A program made the translations under genes and the position numbers. 64,000 nt of DNA from Methylophilaceae bacterium (GTDB taxonomy: Bacteria > Pseudomonadota > Gammaproteobacteria > Burkholderiales > Methylophilaceae): positions 310,001 to 374,000 of the forward strand of contig CAJPFK010000001.1 of assembly GCA_905339275.1 (NCBI GenBank), read 5' to 3'. Below, one piece after another: positions 44,309 to 54,432 of this stretch; within the stretch, counting starts at the first letter, position 1, and every line of letters begins with the position of its first letter. The notes beneath the pieces were generated by a model. The model was given only the letters and a program-made list of their open reading frames with translations, was not told where the DNA came from and did not search any database.

Positions 44309-44358
44309 TTGCGTGCGCAGGCAGCCCTGATCCTGCGCCTCAAGGTTTGCGCCGGGCA

Positions 44359-45051
44359 TCAATCCCCGGTCGGAGAGATACGGAAAGTGCGGACGCTCCC
44401 CATCTGGCGCAAGGCGTAGGCGAGCCTGGACATATTGTCGGCGTTGATGGTCCGGATGATCATGCGATACTCGAATGAAAGGCCATCGTCCGATACGCGA
44501 TAGCTCATATTGGCGATGGTGAAGCCGTGATCTTTCAGCAGCGCCCGGACCTGTTCTTCCGCCATGGTATTGTTTCTGTCGAAACGGACGAAATGATGCG
44601 CATAGAAATGGGAGGGCAGCGTTACTTCGATCCAGCGGAATAGCGACAGGATCCCAAGCGTAAGCAGGGTAGCGAGAATGGCCGGGAAATAAAAACCTAC
44701 ACCGATCAGAATGCCGATGGCCGCCGTGATCCAGATTGAAGCGGCAGTGGTCAGGCCGCGGACGCTGAGGCCTTCCTTGAAAATGACGCCGGCGCCGAGA
44801 AAGCCTATGCCTGTCATGATGCCCTGGGCTATCCGCGTCGGGTCGGTCTGGATCGTATCAAGCGGCACGCCCGGCAGCCACTTTTCCTGATAAAGCATTA
44901 GCAGCATCAGCAAGCTGGATGCCAGGCATACCAGCGTATGCGTGCGGAAGCCGGCAGGACGCCCGTGATAGCTCCGCTCCAGCCCGATGATGCCGCCTGC
45001 TGCCAGTGCCCCGATGAGATGGATGGTAATGGCGATGTAGTCAGTATCCAT
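44359..45051 (-). CDS. MgtC/SapB-family membrane protein
   Basis: The ATG at 45051 has GAAGG upstream and gives 230 residues. Five helices carry the signature ALAAGGIIGLERSYHGRPAGFRTHTLVCLASSL and MTGIGFLGAGVIFKEG, typical of MgtC. A C-terminal ACT-like domain (about residues 150-230) follows, as in longer MgtC proteins. MgtC proteins affect magnesium limitation and ATP synthase; the direct function here is not shown. Convergent with ccoI. Confidence 0.9.
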   Translation of the reverse strand: MDTDYIAITIHLIGALAAGGIIGLERSYHGRPAGFRTHTLVCLASSLLMLLMLYQEKWLPGVPLDTIQTDPTRIAQGIMTGIGFLGAGVIFKEGLSVRGLTTAASIWITAAIGILIGVGFYFPAILATLLTLGILSLFRWIEVTLPSHFYAHHFVRFDRNNTMAEEQVRALLKDHGFTIANMSYRVSDDGLSFEYRMIIRTINADNMSRLAYALRQMGSVRTFRISPTGD

Positions 45052-45146
45052 TGCAGCCCTTCGCACTTAAAAGCGGGAGTTTGCGTACTGCATGCAGGCC
45101 GGGAGCGCGTAAGCCATAGCTAGGGCGCGCTGTTTGATTGACCGGG

Positions 45147-45710
45147 CTAGCCATGGTCGTTTGCCGGTTTATAACTCCATCTGGGAATAAGCAGCAGCGC
45201 AACAAATGAAAAGATGGCAACTGCCGCGGTGATCCATATGGCCAGCGGATTTTCGGCCATGCGATCCGGATAGATTTTAATCACGGCCCCAAGCCCGATG
45301 GCATTGCCACCGGCCACCAGCACGGCTGCGGCAAAATCATGGAACCGGCGAGCCTTGTTGGCGCCCATGGCCCATCGAGGGTCGGTGTTGTAGCTTGGCA
45401 ATGACTCATGCGCACTGCCCAGACGCTCCAGTGTTGAAAGGAAATGGCGCAGGTTGGTAATGGCACGCTCAGCTTTGTAGTTGAGAAAAGCGAGGCAGGT
45501 CGAAGCCACAGGGAAACCAAGCACCAGCCATTCGATAGGAAGCTGGCCGCTGCCTTCGCCCGGCTTCAATGCCACAAGCGCGGCCAGCAGGCTGACCGTC
45601 AGCGTGATATACAGTGCCAGGGCGTGTTGTCTTTGGGCAATTCGCGCATTGACTTCCTGGTATGCCGCGATGAAGCGGTAATTCGCATCCACGATGGATT
45701 TAATAGGCAT
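45147..45710 (-). CDS. Hypothetical membrane protein, four helices
   Basis: The ATG at 45710 has AGGA ten nt upstream. The 187-residue protein has two hydrophobic pairs: ALYITLTVSLLAALVAL with WLVLGFPVASTCLAFLNY, then FAAAVLVAGGNAIGLGAVI with LAIWITAAVAIFSFVALLLI. A charged central loop (AERAITNLRHFLSTLERLG) joins them. I do not recognise the family. It lies 180 nt from ygjP and about 95 nt from mgtC with no clear partner. Confidence 0.7.
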   Translation of the reverse strand: MPIKSIVDANYRFIAAYQEVNARIAQRQHALALYITLTVSLLAALVALKPGEGSGQLPIEWLVLGFPVASTCLAFLNYKAERAITNLRHFLSTLERLGSAHESLPSYNTDPRWAMGANKARRFHDFAAAVLVAGGNAIGLGAVIKIYPDRMAENPLAIWITAAVAIFSFVALLLIPRWSYKPANDHG

Positions 45711-45890
45711 TGCCGTATGTTCCTGCCGGTGAGTTAACGTACTCCTGCGCATAGGCGTGGAGCCTGTGCCTGCATTCGTCGGGAAGTTAGCATTTTATCC
45801 GCCCGCAATCAATCAGGTAAGTTCGCGCGGTTTGCTTTTTCGACGCAGCCAGGGTTATCGATACGGCCCGCGGCTCTTCACCCGGCTGGT

Positions 45891-46604
45891 CTAGAACTGG
45901 TGCAGTCTGGGCGACAAGTGGCGCAACTCTTTTTCGATACGCCTGTATTCGGGGCAGAGACTTTCCACGATTGCCCAGAATTTCGCCGAGTGGTTCATCT
46001 CTTTCAGGTGCGCCAATTCGTGGCAGATGACGTAGTTGATGATATGCGGCGGCGCTTGCAGCAATCGCCAGTTGATGCGGATTTCTTTTTTGCTGTTGCA
46101 GCTCCCCCAGCGGGATTGGGCATTGGAGAGGTACAGTTTCGGCAAGGCAACGCCAAGCCTGGCGGAGAGCAATTCCAGCCGGCGGGCGAAATCGAGAAGC
46201 GCCTGCTTGCGGTACCATTGGATGACCTTTTTTTCGACCGCACCGGCATCCGTGACATCGACCAGCCTGAGATGCAGCATGCCCAGCCCGAATTCGGGCT
46301 GCCGGTTGCGGTCGCTACTGCTCAGGCGCAAGATGACCGGGTTGCCCAGCAGGTGGAGCGTGGCATTATCTTCCCATGCCATGGGCGCGGGCAGCAGGTC
46401 TCCTATCTGTAGAAGTTTCTTACGTATCCAGTCGGCCTTGCTGCGGAGTGCGTTTTCCAGCATGGATTGGCTGACGCGTTTCGGTGCATGGACTACCAGG
46501 CCTGACGCACTGATCTTGAGGCCAATGGTGCTGCGTGACCTGCGTTCCAACTGGTAGGGAATCTGCTCGCCATCAGGCAGGGCCAAGGTATGCGTCGCGC
46601 TCAT
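45891..46604 (-). CDS. YgjP/DUF45-type metallopeptidase
   Basis: The 237-residue protein is of the WLM/DUF45 type (YgjP), with the zinc motif HELAH (in CHELAHLKEMNHSAKFW) and a third ligand further on. Upstream is the typical RWGSCNSKKEIRINWRL stretch. The family is predicted cytosolic zinc-dependent peptidases of unknown substrate. Its start overlaps the plsC stop as ATGA, so it is the last gene of the glyQ-glyS-gmhB-plsC-ygjP run. Confidence 0.9.
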   Translation of the reverse strand: MSATHTLALPDGEQIPYQLERRSRSTIGLKISASGLVVHAPKRVSQSMLENALRSKADWIRKKLLQIGDLLPAPMAWEDNATLHLLGNPVILRLSSSDRNRQPEFGLGMLHLRLVDVTDAGAVEKKVIQWYRKQALLDFARRLELLSARLGVALPKLYLSNAQSRWGSCNSKKEIRINWRLLQAPPHIINYVICHELAHLKEMNHSAKFWAIVESLCPEYRRIEKELRHLSPRLHQF

Positions 46605-47374
46605 GCCGGGCCTGGTCCGGCATCTGGCGGCTGGCTAAGGGATTTTGATCTCAGCCGGAGTGTCGAGCTGCTCAGTTGCTGCATTTCATGCTCGATCCAG
46701 GATTCCACCTGATGATTGATCTCGTCCGGCTTGAACCCATCAGTAACGATTGGCGCGCCGATACTGACGGTAATGGTGCCGGGTTTTTTCAGGAACCCGT
46801 TTTTAGGCCAGTGTTCACCCGCATTGTGCGCAACCGGCACAACGACCGAGCCGGTATGAACGGCAAGCCATGCGCCGCCTATGTGGTATTTCCCTCTTTT
46901 ACCGGGGGGCATGCGCGTGCCTTCAGGGAAGATCACCACGCAGAAGCCTTTTTTCAACCGGTCCTTGCCTTGGGCGACCATCTGCTTCAATGCCTCGCGC
47001 CCCGCACTGCGGTTGATGGCGATGGGGGAAGTCATCGCCAGCCCCCAGCCAAAAAACGGGATTCGCAGCAATTCCCGTTTAAGCACCCAGACCTGCGGCG
47101 GGAAAATCTGCTGGAAAGCCAGCGTTTCCCAGGCGGATTGATGCTTGGACAGGATGATGCCCGGCGTTTCGGGAATATTTTCCTTGCCGATGATGCGATA
47201 GCGTATCCCGCAGGTGAAACGCAGCCACCATAGCATTGAACGCGCCCATAGCGAGATGATGCGGTAACGGGTGATGGGTTTGAAAGGAAAGGTCAGCAGG
47301 GCAACAAAGGTGAAGACCAGGGTGAATAGCCACTGGCCAAGCATGAAGAGCAGGGAGCGCAGGAATATCAGCAT
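46601..47374 (-). CDS. plsC: 1-acyl-sn-glycerol-3-phosphate acyltransferase
   Basis: The ATG at 47374 gives 257 residues with an N-terminal double helix (LIFLRSLLFMLGQWLFTLVFTF). PlsC acylates lysophosphatidic acid to phosphatidic acid. Acyltransferase block I reads SKHQSAWETLAF (the usual NHxSxxD is altered to KHQSAWE, as in many proteobacterial PlsC). Block III, FPEGTRMPPGKRG, is standard. It lies 16 nt after gmhB. The longer upstream frame overlaps gmhB and is not used. Confidence 0.9.
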   Translation of the reverse strand: MLIFLRSLLFMLGQWLFTLVFTFVALLTFPFKPITRYRIISLWARSMLWWLRFTCGIRYRIIGKENIPETPGIILSKHQSAWETLAFQQIFPPQVWVLKRELLRIPFFGWGLAMTSPIAINRSAGREALKQMVAQGKDRLKKGFCVVIFPEGTRMPPGKRGKYHIGGAWLAVHTGSVVVPVAHNAGEHWPKNGFLKKPGTITVSIGAPIVTDGFKPDEINHQVESWIEHEMQQLSSSTLRLRSKSLSQPPDAGPGPA

Positions 47375-47390
47375 ATCCGGCAGCCGGGTA

Positions 47391-47936
47391 TCAGGGGTTA
47401 TCGTGCGCGATGATACGCTGTGCGGCTTCGGCGAGGTCGGCACAAACCCAGGTGTTTTCAGGCAAGTCACCCTCAATCAGGGTTTTCTCGCCTTTGCCCG
47501 TGAGGACGAGAATGCACTGTGCGCCATGTGCCGCACTGGCCTGCAGGTCGCGCAGGGAATCGCCGACGCTGTAGACGGTCCTGATATCTATGCCGAAACG
47601 CCGGCCGATTTCCTCGATCATGCCGGATTTCGGTTTGCGGCAGTCGCAATTCGCCCCTGCTGCGTGCGGGCAGTAAAACAGTGCGTCGACCCGTCCGCCA
47701 AGCTGTCCCAGTGCCCGGTGCATTTTGTCGTGGATTGCATTCAAGGTTGCCATGTCGAACAGGCCGCGGCCAATACCGGATTGATTGGTCGCGAGTGCGA
47801 CGCGAAAGCCGGACTGGTTCAACAGCGCAATGGCTTCCAGGCTGCCCGGGATCGGTTTCCACTCATCCGGGTTCTTGATGAAATGGGGGCTGTCGTAATT
47901 GATGACGCCGTCGCGGTCAAGGATAACGAGTTTCAT
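47391..47936 (-). CDS. gmhB: D-glycero-beta-D-manno-heptose 1,7-bisphosphate 7-phosphatase
   Basis: The 181-residue HAD enzyme has the catalytic DRDGVIN (nucleophile Asp), SNQSG-like ATNQSGIGRG, the zinc-binding loop CPHAAGANCDCRKPKSGM and VGDSLRDL. It removes the 7-phosphate from heptose bisphosphate in lipopolysaccharide core synthesis. It starts 9 nt after glyS, a common betaproteobacterial arrangement. Confidence 0.95.
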   Translation of the reverse strand: MKLVILDRDGVINYDSPHFIKNPDEWKPIPGSLEAIALLNQSGFRVALATNQSGIGRGLFDMATLNAIHDKMHRALGQLGGRVDALFYCPHAAGANCDCRKPKSGMIEEIGRRFGIDIRTVYSVGDSLRDLQASAAHGAQCILVLTGKGEKTLIEGDLPENTWVCADLAEAAQRIIAHDNP

Positions 47937-47945
47937 ATGCCTAGC

Positions 47946-50048
47946 TTACGCCGCAAGTTTGGATAAGTCAGCAACACGGTTCATGGCCTGGTGCAGCGTC
48001 GCCAGCAAACCCAGGCGATTGGTTTTCAGCGCCGGGTCATCTGCATTGACCATGACGTTGTCGAAGAAATCGTCGACCGGAGCCTTGAGCGCTGCCAATG
48101 CCTGCAGTGAGGCGGTGTAGTCGCCACTCTCAAAAGCTCTGTCTGCCTGGGGTTTTACCTGGTCCAGCGCTCGGGCAAGCGCGGATTCGGCAGATTCCTT
48201 CAGCAGGCTGTTATCGATTTTTGCCTCGACTGCACTTTCGGATTTCTTCAGGATATTGCCGACACGCTTATTGGCAGCGGCCAGCGTAGGCGCTTCGGGC
48301 AACAAGGCGAATGAGCGAACGGCTGCAAGCAGCTTGGGAACCAGGCTCAAGTCCTGTGGGCGCAATGCGAGCACAGCCTCAACTTCCTGGGCGCTGAAAT
48401 CCAGTTCGCGTAATGCACCTGCCAATCGGTCGTAGATGAACTCGATGAGCTTGCCGGATGAGTCCACATCCAGTGCAGTGAAACTGTCTTCCGCTTCCTT
48501 GATTAATGCAGCCAGTGATAGGCTAATGCCGCTATCGGAGAGCATGCGCACGACACCCAGCGCATGGCGTCTCAGTGCGAACGGGTCCTTGTCGCCGGTC
48601 GGAATATTGCCGATTCCGAACATGCCTACCAGGGTTTCCAGCTTGTCTGCCAATGCAACGCAAATACCTACCTGGTTGCGCGGCAATGCATCGCCGGCAA
48701 AACGCGGTTTGTAGTGATCTTCAATGGCGTAGGCAATGTCGCTATCCAGGCCTTCATGCTCTGCATAATAGCGCCCCATGATGCCTTGCAGCTCAGGGAA
48801 CTCACCCACCATGTCCGTCAGCAAGTCAGCCTTGGCAAGCATGGCCGCCTTGTCTGCCTGCGCTGCAAGTCTTTCGCCCCCCAGTTTTTGCCCAATGCCT
48901 TTGGCAATGGCGCGTACGCGAAGTATGCGCTCACCTTGCGAGCCGAGCCTGTTGTGGTAAACCACCTTGTCCAACCCCGGCACGCGCGATTCCAGCGTTT
49001 TTTTCCGGTCCTGGTCGAAGAAGAACTTGGCATCGGCCAGCCGCGGGCGCACCACACGCTCGTTACCGCCGATTACTTTTGATGGGTCGGCCGGGCTGAT
49101 GTTGGAAACGATCAGGAATTGGCTGGTAAGCCTGCCGTCGCTGTCGAGCAATGGGAAATATTTCTGGTTGGCTTTCATGGTGAGAATCAGGCATTCCTGC
49201 GGCACTTCCAGGTATTCCTGTTCGAACCGGCCAAGCAGTACGTTGGGGCGCTCGACCAATGCAGTCACTTCATCCAGCAAGGCTTCGTCCTCGATCGGTT
49301 GCAGGCCTTGCTTGCTGGCGGCTTCGTCGAGCTGGCGCTTGATTTCGCTGCGGCGTTCGTCAAAGCCGGCAATCACTGCGCCTTCTTCTTTCAACTGTTG
49401 CGCGTAGCTGTCGGCCGAGGTGAGGACGATGGGGCTGCTTTTGGCCTCGAAGCGGTGGCCTTGCGTGGCGTTGCCGGCCTGCAGGCCGAGCACGCTGACC
49501 GGAACGACATCACTCCCATGCAGGGCAACCAGGCCATGGGCAGGGCGGACGAAATTGACGCTTTCCCATCCGTTTGCCAGTTGGTAGGTCATGACTTTAG
49601 GGATAGGCAGTTTGCCCAGGGCTTCTTCAATGGCTTTTTGCAGGCCTTCGGCCAGGCTGGCGCCGGCTTGCAAGGCATCCAGGAACAACACATCGGTTTT
49701 TCCGTCGTTTTCTTTCCTGAGTCGGGATACGGCTGATTCATCCGCACCCAATGCACCCAGTTTCTTCAGTAGCGCGGGGGTGGCGTTGCCATCGGTATCC
49801 AGACCCACGCTGGCCGGCATGAGTTTTTGTGCAACCTGCCTGTCTGCGGCTTTGGCCGCGACGTTGGAGATGCGGGCGGCCAGGCGGCGTGGCGAGGCAA
49901 AGCCGGTGACCGCGGAATCTCCGCTGGTCAGGCCCTGTGCCTTGAGCGATTCGAATAATGCGCCGGAGAAGGATTCGCCCAGTTTTTTTAATGCTTTTGG
50001 CGGCAGTTCTTCCACAAACAATTCAATAAGCAAGTTTTTAGCTGACAT
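47946..50048 (-). CDS. glyS: Glycyl-tRNA synthetase beta subunit
   Basis: The 700-residue beta chain begins with LLIELFVEELPPKALKKLGESF, contains FVRPAHGLVALHG, the ILTMKANQKYFPLLD and NRLGSQGERILRV stretches, and ends with the NVMVNADDPALKTNRLGLLATL region typical of the family. It pairs with GlyQ to charge tRNA-Gly (alpha2-beta2 form). It follows glyQ by 12 nt. Confidence 0.97.
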   Translation of the reverse strand: MSAKNLLIELFVEELPPKALKKLGESFSGALFESLKAQGLTSGDSAVTGFASPRRLAARISNVAAKAADRQVAQKLMPASVGLDTDGNATPALLKKLGALGADESAVSRLRKENDGKTDVLFLDALQAGASLAEGLQKAIEEALGKLPIPKVMTYQLANGWESVNFVRPAHGLVALHGSDVVPVSVLGLQAGNATQGHRFEAKSSPIVLTSADSYAQQLKEEGAVIAGFDERRSEIKRQLDEAASKQGLQPIEDEALLDEVTALVERPNVLLGRFEQEYLEVPQECLILTMKANQKYFPLLDSDGRLTSQFLIVSNISPADPSKVIGGNERVVRPRLADAKFFFDQDRKKTLESRVPGLDKVVYHNRLGSQGERILRVRAIAKGIGQKLGGERLAAQADKAAMLAKADLLTDMVGEFPELQGIMGRYYAEHEGLDSDIAYAIEDHYKPRFAGDALPRNQVGICVALADKLETLVGMFGIGNIPTGDKDPFALRRHALGVVRMLSDSGISLSLAALIKEAEDSFTALDVDSSGKLIEFIYDRLAGALRELDFSAQEVEAVLALRPQDLSLVPKLLAAVRSFALLPEAPTLAAANKRVGNILKKSESAVEAKIDNSLLKESAESALARALDQVKPQADRAFESGDYTASLQALAALKAPVDDFFDNVMVNADDPALKTNRLGLLATLHQAMNRVADLSKLAA

Positions 50049-50060
50049 ACATTATTCCCG

Positions 50061-50987
50061 TCATGCGGCCTTCTTTTCTTTTTCCAGTTTTTCCAGTATT
50101 TCATCCGCCCATGCTTTCGGCGCCATCGGGAAACCCAGCCTGGCACGGCTGTCGAGGTAGCTGGCAGCCACGCTGCGCGCCAGGTTGCGGATGCGGCCGA
50201 TGTAGGCGGCGCGTTCGGTGACGGAGATTGCGCCGCGCGCATCGAGCAGGTTGAAGGTGTGCGCTGCCTTCAGGACCTGTTCATAGGCCGGCAGGGCAAG
50301 CTGGTTTTCCATCAGGTGCCTGGCCTGTTTCTCGTGTGCATTGAATGCTGTCAGCAGGAAATCGACATCGCTATGCTCGAAGTTGTAAGCCGATTGCTCC
50401 TTTTCGTTCTGCAGGAATACGTCGCCATAGCTGACACCGGGTGAATAGGTCAGGTCGTAGACATTCTCCACGCCCTGCAAGTACATCGCCAGCCGCTCCA
50501 GGCCGTAAGTGATCTCGCCGGTAATCGGCTTGCAGTCGATGCCGCCGACCTGCTGGAAATAGGTGAATTGGGTGACTTCCATGCCGTTGAGCCAGACTTC
50601 CCAGCCCAGTCCCCAGGCGCCAAGTGTCGGATTTTCCCAGTCGTCTTCGACAAAGCGGATATCGTTCTGTTTCAGGTCGAACCCCAATGCTTCCAGCGAG
50701 CCCAGGTACAGTTCCAGGATATTGGCTGGAGCGGGCTTCAACACGACCTGGTACTGGTAGTAATGTTGCAGGCGGTTCGGGTTTTCGCCGTAGCGGCCGT
50801 CCTTCGGGCGGCGGCTCGGTTGCACGTACGCGGCTTTCCATGGTTCCGGGCCGAGCGCGCGGAGAAATGTCGCGGTGTGCGAAGTGCCCGCACCCACTTC
50901 CATGTCGTAGGGCTGCAGCAGGGTACAGCCCTGCTTATCCCAGTATTGCTGGAGCGTGAGGATGATTTCCTGAAATGTTGATGCCAT
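50061..50987 (-). CDS. glyQ: Glycyl-tRNA synthetase alpha subunit
   Basis: The 308-residue alpha chain carries class II motifs: [60 protein letters not shown] and [21 protein letters not shown], here cited by their key words only. It provides the catalytic site of the heterotetramer. It starts 41 nt downstream of lnt and begins the glyQ-glyS-gmhB-plsC-ygjP series. Confidence 0.97.
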   Translation of the reverse strand: MASTFQEIILTLQQYWDKQGCTLLQPYDMEVGAGTSHTATFLRALGPEPWKAAYVQPSRRPKDGRYGENPNRLQHYYQYQVVLKPAPANILELYLGSLEALGFDLKQNDIRFVEDDWENPTLGAWGLGWEVWLNGMEVTQFTYFQQVGGIDCKPITGEITYGLERLAMYLQGVENVYDLTYSPGVSYGDVFLQNEKEQSAYNFEHSDVDFLLTAFNAHEKQARHLMENQLALPAYEQVLKAAHTFNLLDARGAISVTERAAYIGRIRNLARSVAASYLDSRARLGFPMAPKAWADEILEKLEKEKKAA

Positions 50988-51028
50988 CTGTATTCAAGCC
51001 GTTGAGAGTTGGGCGAAAGGGTTTGATT

Positions 51029-52570
51029 TTACTTCTTTTTACGGTACCACAAAAGGCAAACCAGGCCTGCGGCCGAGATTAGCAGGAATATCCAGTTGCC
51101 GAACCGGATATAGGGCGTGGCGCCTTCATAACCTTGCGCTTCGCCTTCCAGAATACCGGTACGGAAATGCGGCAGGTGTGACAGCACTTCCCCGTTGCGG
51201 TCAATGATGGCGGTAGCGCCCGTGTTGGTGGCGCGCAGCATCATGCGACCGGTTTCCAGCGCGCGGGCCTGGGAGATTTGCAGGTGCTGGTAGGCAGCGG
51301 GCGATTCCCCGTACCAGGCGTCGTTGCTGGTGTTGACCAGCAGGCTGGCTTCAGGCAGTTGATGGATGATTTCCTCGCCGAACACGTCCTCATAACAGAT
51401 ATTCACCGCGACCTTTTGCCCGGCAATCGCCAGTGGTCTTTGTTCGAAGCCGCCCCGGGCCATGTCGGTGAGCGGAATGTTGAGCCAGTCGCGGTAGATC
51501 CAGCCGAAGACCTGCTTGAGCGGGATGAACTCGCCGAAAGGTACGAGATGGGTTTTGCGGTAGGTCTGGCTGGGCGCGCTGCCTATGCTCAGCATGCTGT
51601 TGTAGAAGGATTCCTGCTCATACTCGACGACGCCGAACAGGATGTCGCCCTGCTGCCTGACGGCATGCGCCTTGAGCGCGCCAAGGTAATCGGGCGGCAC
51701 ATACTGCAGCAGCATGGGCAGTGCCGTTTCCGGCATGACGATGAATTTTGCATTGGTATCCGTGGCGAGCTGCAGGTATTTGTCGAGCGTGCGCTGTGCC
51801 TCGTCTTCCTGCCATTTGAGATCCTGCGAGATATTGCCTTGCAGCAGCGCGACAGAGACCGGCTCGCCTGCGGGCAGCGTCCACGGAACCTGTTTCAATA
51901 ATGCGCCTGATATCCACAGGGCGGCAATCGCAATGACGGCGGCTTTGCGGTATGCCTTTTGCATTGCAAATACGAGTGCTGTTGCGGTGAAGGCGGTTAG
52001 CAGCGAGACGCCATAAACGCCGACCAAAGGCATGAATCCGGCCAGCGGGCTGCTGGGAACCTGCGAGTAGCCTATTGCCAGCCATGGGAATCCGGTGAAT
52101 ATCCAGCTACGAACCCATTCCGACAAGGCCCAGAGCAGCGGGGCGCTTAACAGCGCAAGTGAGCTGCGCTTGCTGAGCCAGCCGACCAGGGCGGGAAACA
52201 GCGCCAGAAACGCGCAGAGGCCGAATGTCGAGAATGCTGCCATCCACCAGGGCATGCCGCCGAAGTCGTGCAGGCTGATGTAGATCCAGTAGATACCTGC
52301 GATAAAGAGGCCCAGGCCGTAGAAAAATCCCAGCCAGGCCGCCTGCCTCCCGTTTTCTGCCTGCTGCCACAGGTAAAAAATACCAGCAATGCTGATGATG
52401 GTGGCAGGGTAGATGTAGAAAGGGGCGAAGCCCGATACGGCGGAACTTCCGAGAACTACGGCATATAAAGTGTAAAGTCTTGTTGAGGAGAGAATCGCTG
52501 GCAATTGAAGTCCTAGACGGTGAATGAATCTTTTTGCATTATAGCGGTGTTGAATGATTCCATTAATCAA
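51029..52570 (-). CDS. lnt: Apolipoprotein N-acyltransferase
   Basis: Lnt adds the third acyl chain to lipoproteins. The frame codes for up to 513 residues with six to eight N-terminal helices, then a nitrilase domain. The triad is visible as MPETALP (Glu), [12 protein letters not shown] (Lys) and NICYEDVF (Cys). The start is uncertain: the ATG at 52570 is only 11 nt from the divergent mscL start, and a TTG at 52504 is an alternative. In related genomes lnt often follows corC; here mscL and another gene lie between them. Confidence 0.95.
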   Translation of the reverse strand: MINGIIQHRYNAKRFIHRLGLQLPAILSSTRLYTLYAVVLGSSAVSGFAPFYIYPATIISIAGIFYLWQQAENGRQAAWLGFFYGLGLFIAGIYWIYISLHDFGGMPWWMAAFSTFGLCAFLALFPALVGWLSKRSSLALLSAPLLWALSEWVRSWIFTGFPWLAIGYSQVPSSPLAGFMPLVGVYGVSLLTAFTATALVFAMQKAYRKAAVIAIAALWISGALLKQVPWTLPAGEPVSVALLQGNISQDLKWQEDEAQRTLDKYLQLATDTNAKFIVMPETALPMLLQYVPPDYLGALKAHAVRQQGDILFGVVEYEQESFYNSMLSIGSAPSQTYRKTHLVPFGEFIPLKQVFGWIYRDWLNIPLTDMARGGFEQRPLAIAGQKVAVNICYEDVFGEEIIHQLPEASLLVNTSNDAWYGESPAAYQHLQISQARALETGRMMLRATNTGATAIIDRNGEVLSHLPHFRTGILEGEAQGYEGATPYIRFGNWIFLLISAAGLVCLLWYRKKK

Positions 52571-52581
52571 AGGGAGATGAC

Positions 52582-52998
52582 ATGTTTAAAGAGTTCAAGG
52601 CTTTTGCCGTGCGCGGCAATGTGGTGGATATGGCCGTTGGTATCATTATAGGCGCAGCATTCGGCGCAATCGTGAAATCGCTGGTGGATGACGTCATCAT
52701 GCCGCCGATCGGCCTGCTGCTGGGGAATGTCGATTTCAGCGAATTGTTTCTCGTATTGAAGGAAGGGGCGACGGCAGCACCTTATGCGACCGTCGCTGCA
52801 GCCAAGGAGGCCGGCGCGGTCACGCTAAACTACGGTTTGTTCGTGAATGCGGTTGTCAGTTTCACGATCGTTGCGTTTGCCGTATTCCTGCTGATTCGTG
52901 CAATCAACCGGCTCAAAACAGCAGAGCCGGAAGCACCTGCGGTAACGCCGGAGGATATTGTACTGTTGCGTGAAATTCGTGACTCCCTGAAAAAATAG
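52582..52998 (+). CDS. mscL: Large-conductance mechanosensitive channel
   Basis: The 138-residue channel begins [20 protein letters not shown] and has the pore helix with [24 protein letters not shown], a periplasmic loop and the second helix [20 protein letters not shown]. The C-terminal bundle helix ends [16 protein letters not shown]. It releases solutes on osmotic downshock. AGGGAG lies 6 nt before the ATG. Its gene interrupts the corC-lnt linkage. Confidence 0.97.
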   Translation: MFKEFKAFAVRGNVVDMAVGIIIGAAFGAIVKSLVDDVIMPPIGLLLGNVDFSELFLVLKEGATAAPYATVAAAKEAGAVTLNYGLFVNAVVSFTIVAFAVFLLIRAINRLKTAEPEAPAVTPEDIVLLREIRDSLKK

Positions 52999-53011
52999 GC
53001 AGGTGCCGGAA

Positions 53012-53039
53012 TTAAAAAAGGGCGATTGAATCGCCCTTT
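53012..53039. terminator. Terminator between mscL and the gene at 53060
   Basis: A perfect 9-bp stem (AAAGGGCGA/TCGCCCTTT) closes a 5-nt loop. On the minus strand it is followed by further Ts, giving a good terminator for the gene at 53060. On the plus strand the T-tract is short but may serve mscL too. Confidence 0.8.
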
Positions 53040-53059
53040 CCATCCGCCAGGACGGGGTG

Positions 53060-53458
53060 TTACATCCTGGGCAATGCTTCAGGCGCAGGCGTGGCTGCTG
53101 GCGGCTCGACCCTGATCTTGTCCGAGCCGTCATGATTCATGAAGACGACCATGACGACTTTCTCGCCAACGAAATCGAGTTCAGTCGTCTCGTAGTAGGC
53201 GCCTTCCGCATCGGTATTGATAAAGTGGTATTGCCAGATTGAGGCAATCACTTCTCCTGTCTGGCCGACTTTCATGTCATCCTTTTTGTCCGGTTCGCCA
53301 AACTGCTCGATGATTCTGGCCTTGTCGTACTGGTTGATGACCGAGACAAACTCCTTTTCAGAAATCGGAATTTCGCCGGCGGGCGGCACTTCCGCGGTAT
53401 TGCCGGCAAATGCTGCGCCGGAAAAGGCTAAACACAGGGTTATAAATAAAGCGCGCAT
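53060..53458 (-). CDS. Exported protein, possibly BamE/OmlA-like fold
   Basis: The ATG at 53458 has GGGAG upstream and gives a 132-residue product with signal peptide ending at AFA. The mature part contains ISEKEFVSVINQYDKARIIEQFGEPDKKDD and IASIWQYHF, a helix-then-G-x-P pattern like that in SmpA/OmlA (BamE) proteins. There is no lipobox. The tail is proline- and alanine-rich. The role is unknown; the fold call is a similarity of pattern only. Confidence 0.65.
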   Translation of the reverse strand: MRALFITLCLAFSGAAFAGNTAEVPPAGEIPISEKEFVSVINQYDKARIIEQFGEPDKKDDMKVGQTGEVIASIWQYHFINTDAEGAYYETTELDFVGEKVVMVVFMNHDGSDKIRVEPPAATPAPEALPRM

Positions 53459-53565
53459 GCCGGTACTCCCGAGAAGTGGTTGAGTAACTTCAAATTTGAA
53501 CATATGCGTTCGGGATAAGTTCCCAATTCCGGTTTCCGGATTATCAGGGCCGCTGCCGGCAGGCG

Positions 53566-54432
53566 TCAGCCCTGCTCGCCCCTGATCGACTCCGGTTTTT
53601 CCAGAATTTCCACGCTGATCGAATGCAAGCGTCTGCTGTCCGCGCGTAATGCAGTAAAGCTGACGTTGCCGAAAATGATCTGCTCGCCGCGCTTGGGCAG
53701 GTGCCCGAATTTGCTCACGACCAGGCCGCCGATCGTGGAATATTCTTCATCGCTGAAATCGGTGCCGAGCGCTTCATTGAAATCGGCGATTTCGGTCAGT
53801 GCCTTGACGCGATAACGTCCGTTCACATCGCGGATGATGTTGTCCTCTGTTTCGTCGAAGTCGTACTCATCCTCGATATCGCCGACAATTTGTTCCAGTA
53901 CATCCTCAATGGTCACCATGCCTGCAACGCCGCCATATTCATCGACGACGATGGCAATATGGTTGCGATTGCTGCGGAACTCCTTGAGCAATACATTGAG
54001 CCGCTTGGACTCGGGAATGAACACTGCAGGGCGCAGCATGTCGCGCACTTCGAAGTCTTCTCCCGCATAGTAGCGGAGCAAGTCCTTCGCCAGCAGGATG
54101 CCGACAATGTCATCCTTGTTGTCCTCGATGACGGGAAAGCGCGAGTGGGCGGTTTCTATGACGAAAGGGATGAATTTTTCCGGTGGGTCGGTGATGTCGA
54201 TGACATCCATTTGCGAGCGGGGAATCATCACATCGCGCACCTGCATTTCGGAAACCTGCAACACGCCTTCGATCATCGACAGCGCATCGGCATCCAGCAG
54301 GCTGTTTTCATAAGCGGAATGCAGCAGCTCGATCAACTGCTCGCGGTCCTCGGGTTCACGCAGCAAAAAATTGCTCAGTCGCTCCAGCCATCGCGGTTTT
54401 TCATTGGCGCCTTGTCTATCGGCTTCACTCAT
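53566..54432 (-). CDS. corC: CorC/HlyC-type CBS-domain protein
   Basis: The ATG at 54432 lies within the end of ybeY (8-nt overlap) and gives 288 residues. A pair of CBS domains ([16 protein letters not shown] and [15 protein letters not shown]) is followed by [31 protein letters not shown] and a C-terminal transporter-associated domain. CorC proteins help magnesium/cobalt homeostasis. It is the last gene of miaB-phoH-ybeY-corC. Confidence 0.95.
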   Translation of the reverse strand: MSEADRQGANEKPRWLERLSNFLLREPEDREQLIELLHSAYENSLLDADALSMIEGVLQVSEMQVRDVMIPRSQMDVIDITDPPEKFIPFVIETAHSRFPVIEDNKDDIVGILLAKDLLRYYAGEDFEVRDMLRPAVFIPESKRLNVLLKEFRSNRNHIAIVVDEYGGVAGMVTIEDVLEQIVGDIEDEYDFDETEDNIIRDVNGRYRVKALTEIADFNEALGTDFSDEEYSTIGGLVVSKFGHLPKRGEQIIFGNVSFTALRADSRRLHSISVEILEKPESIRGEQG

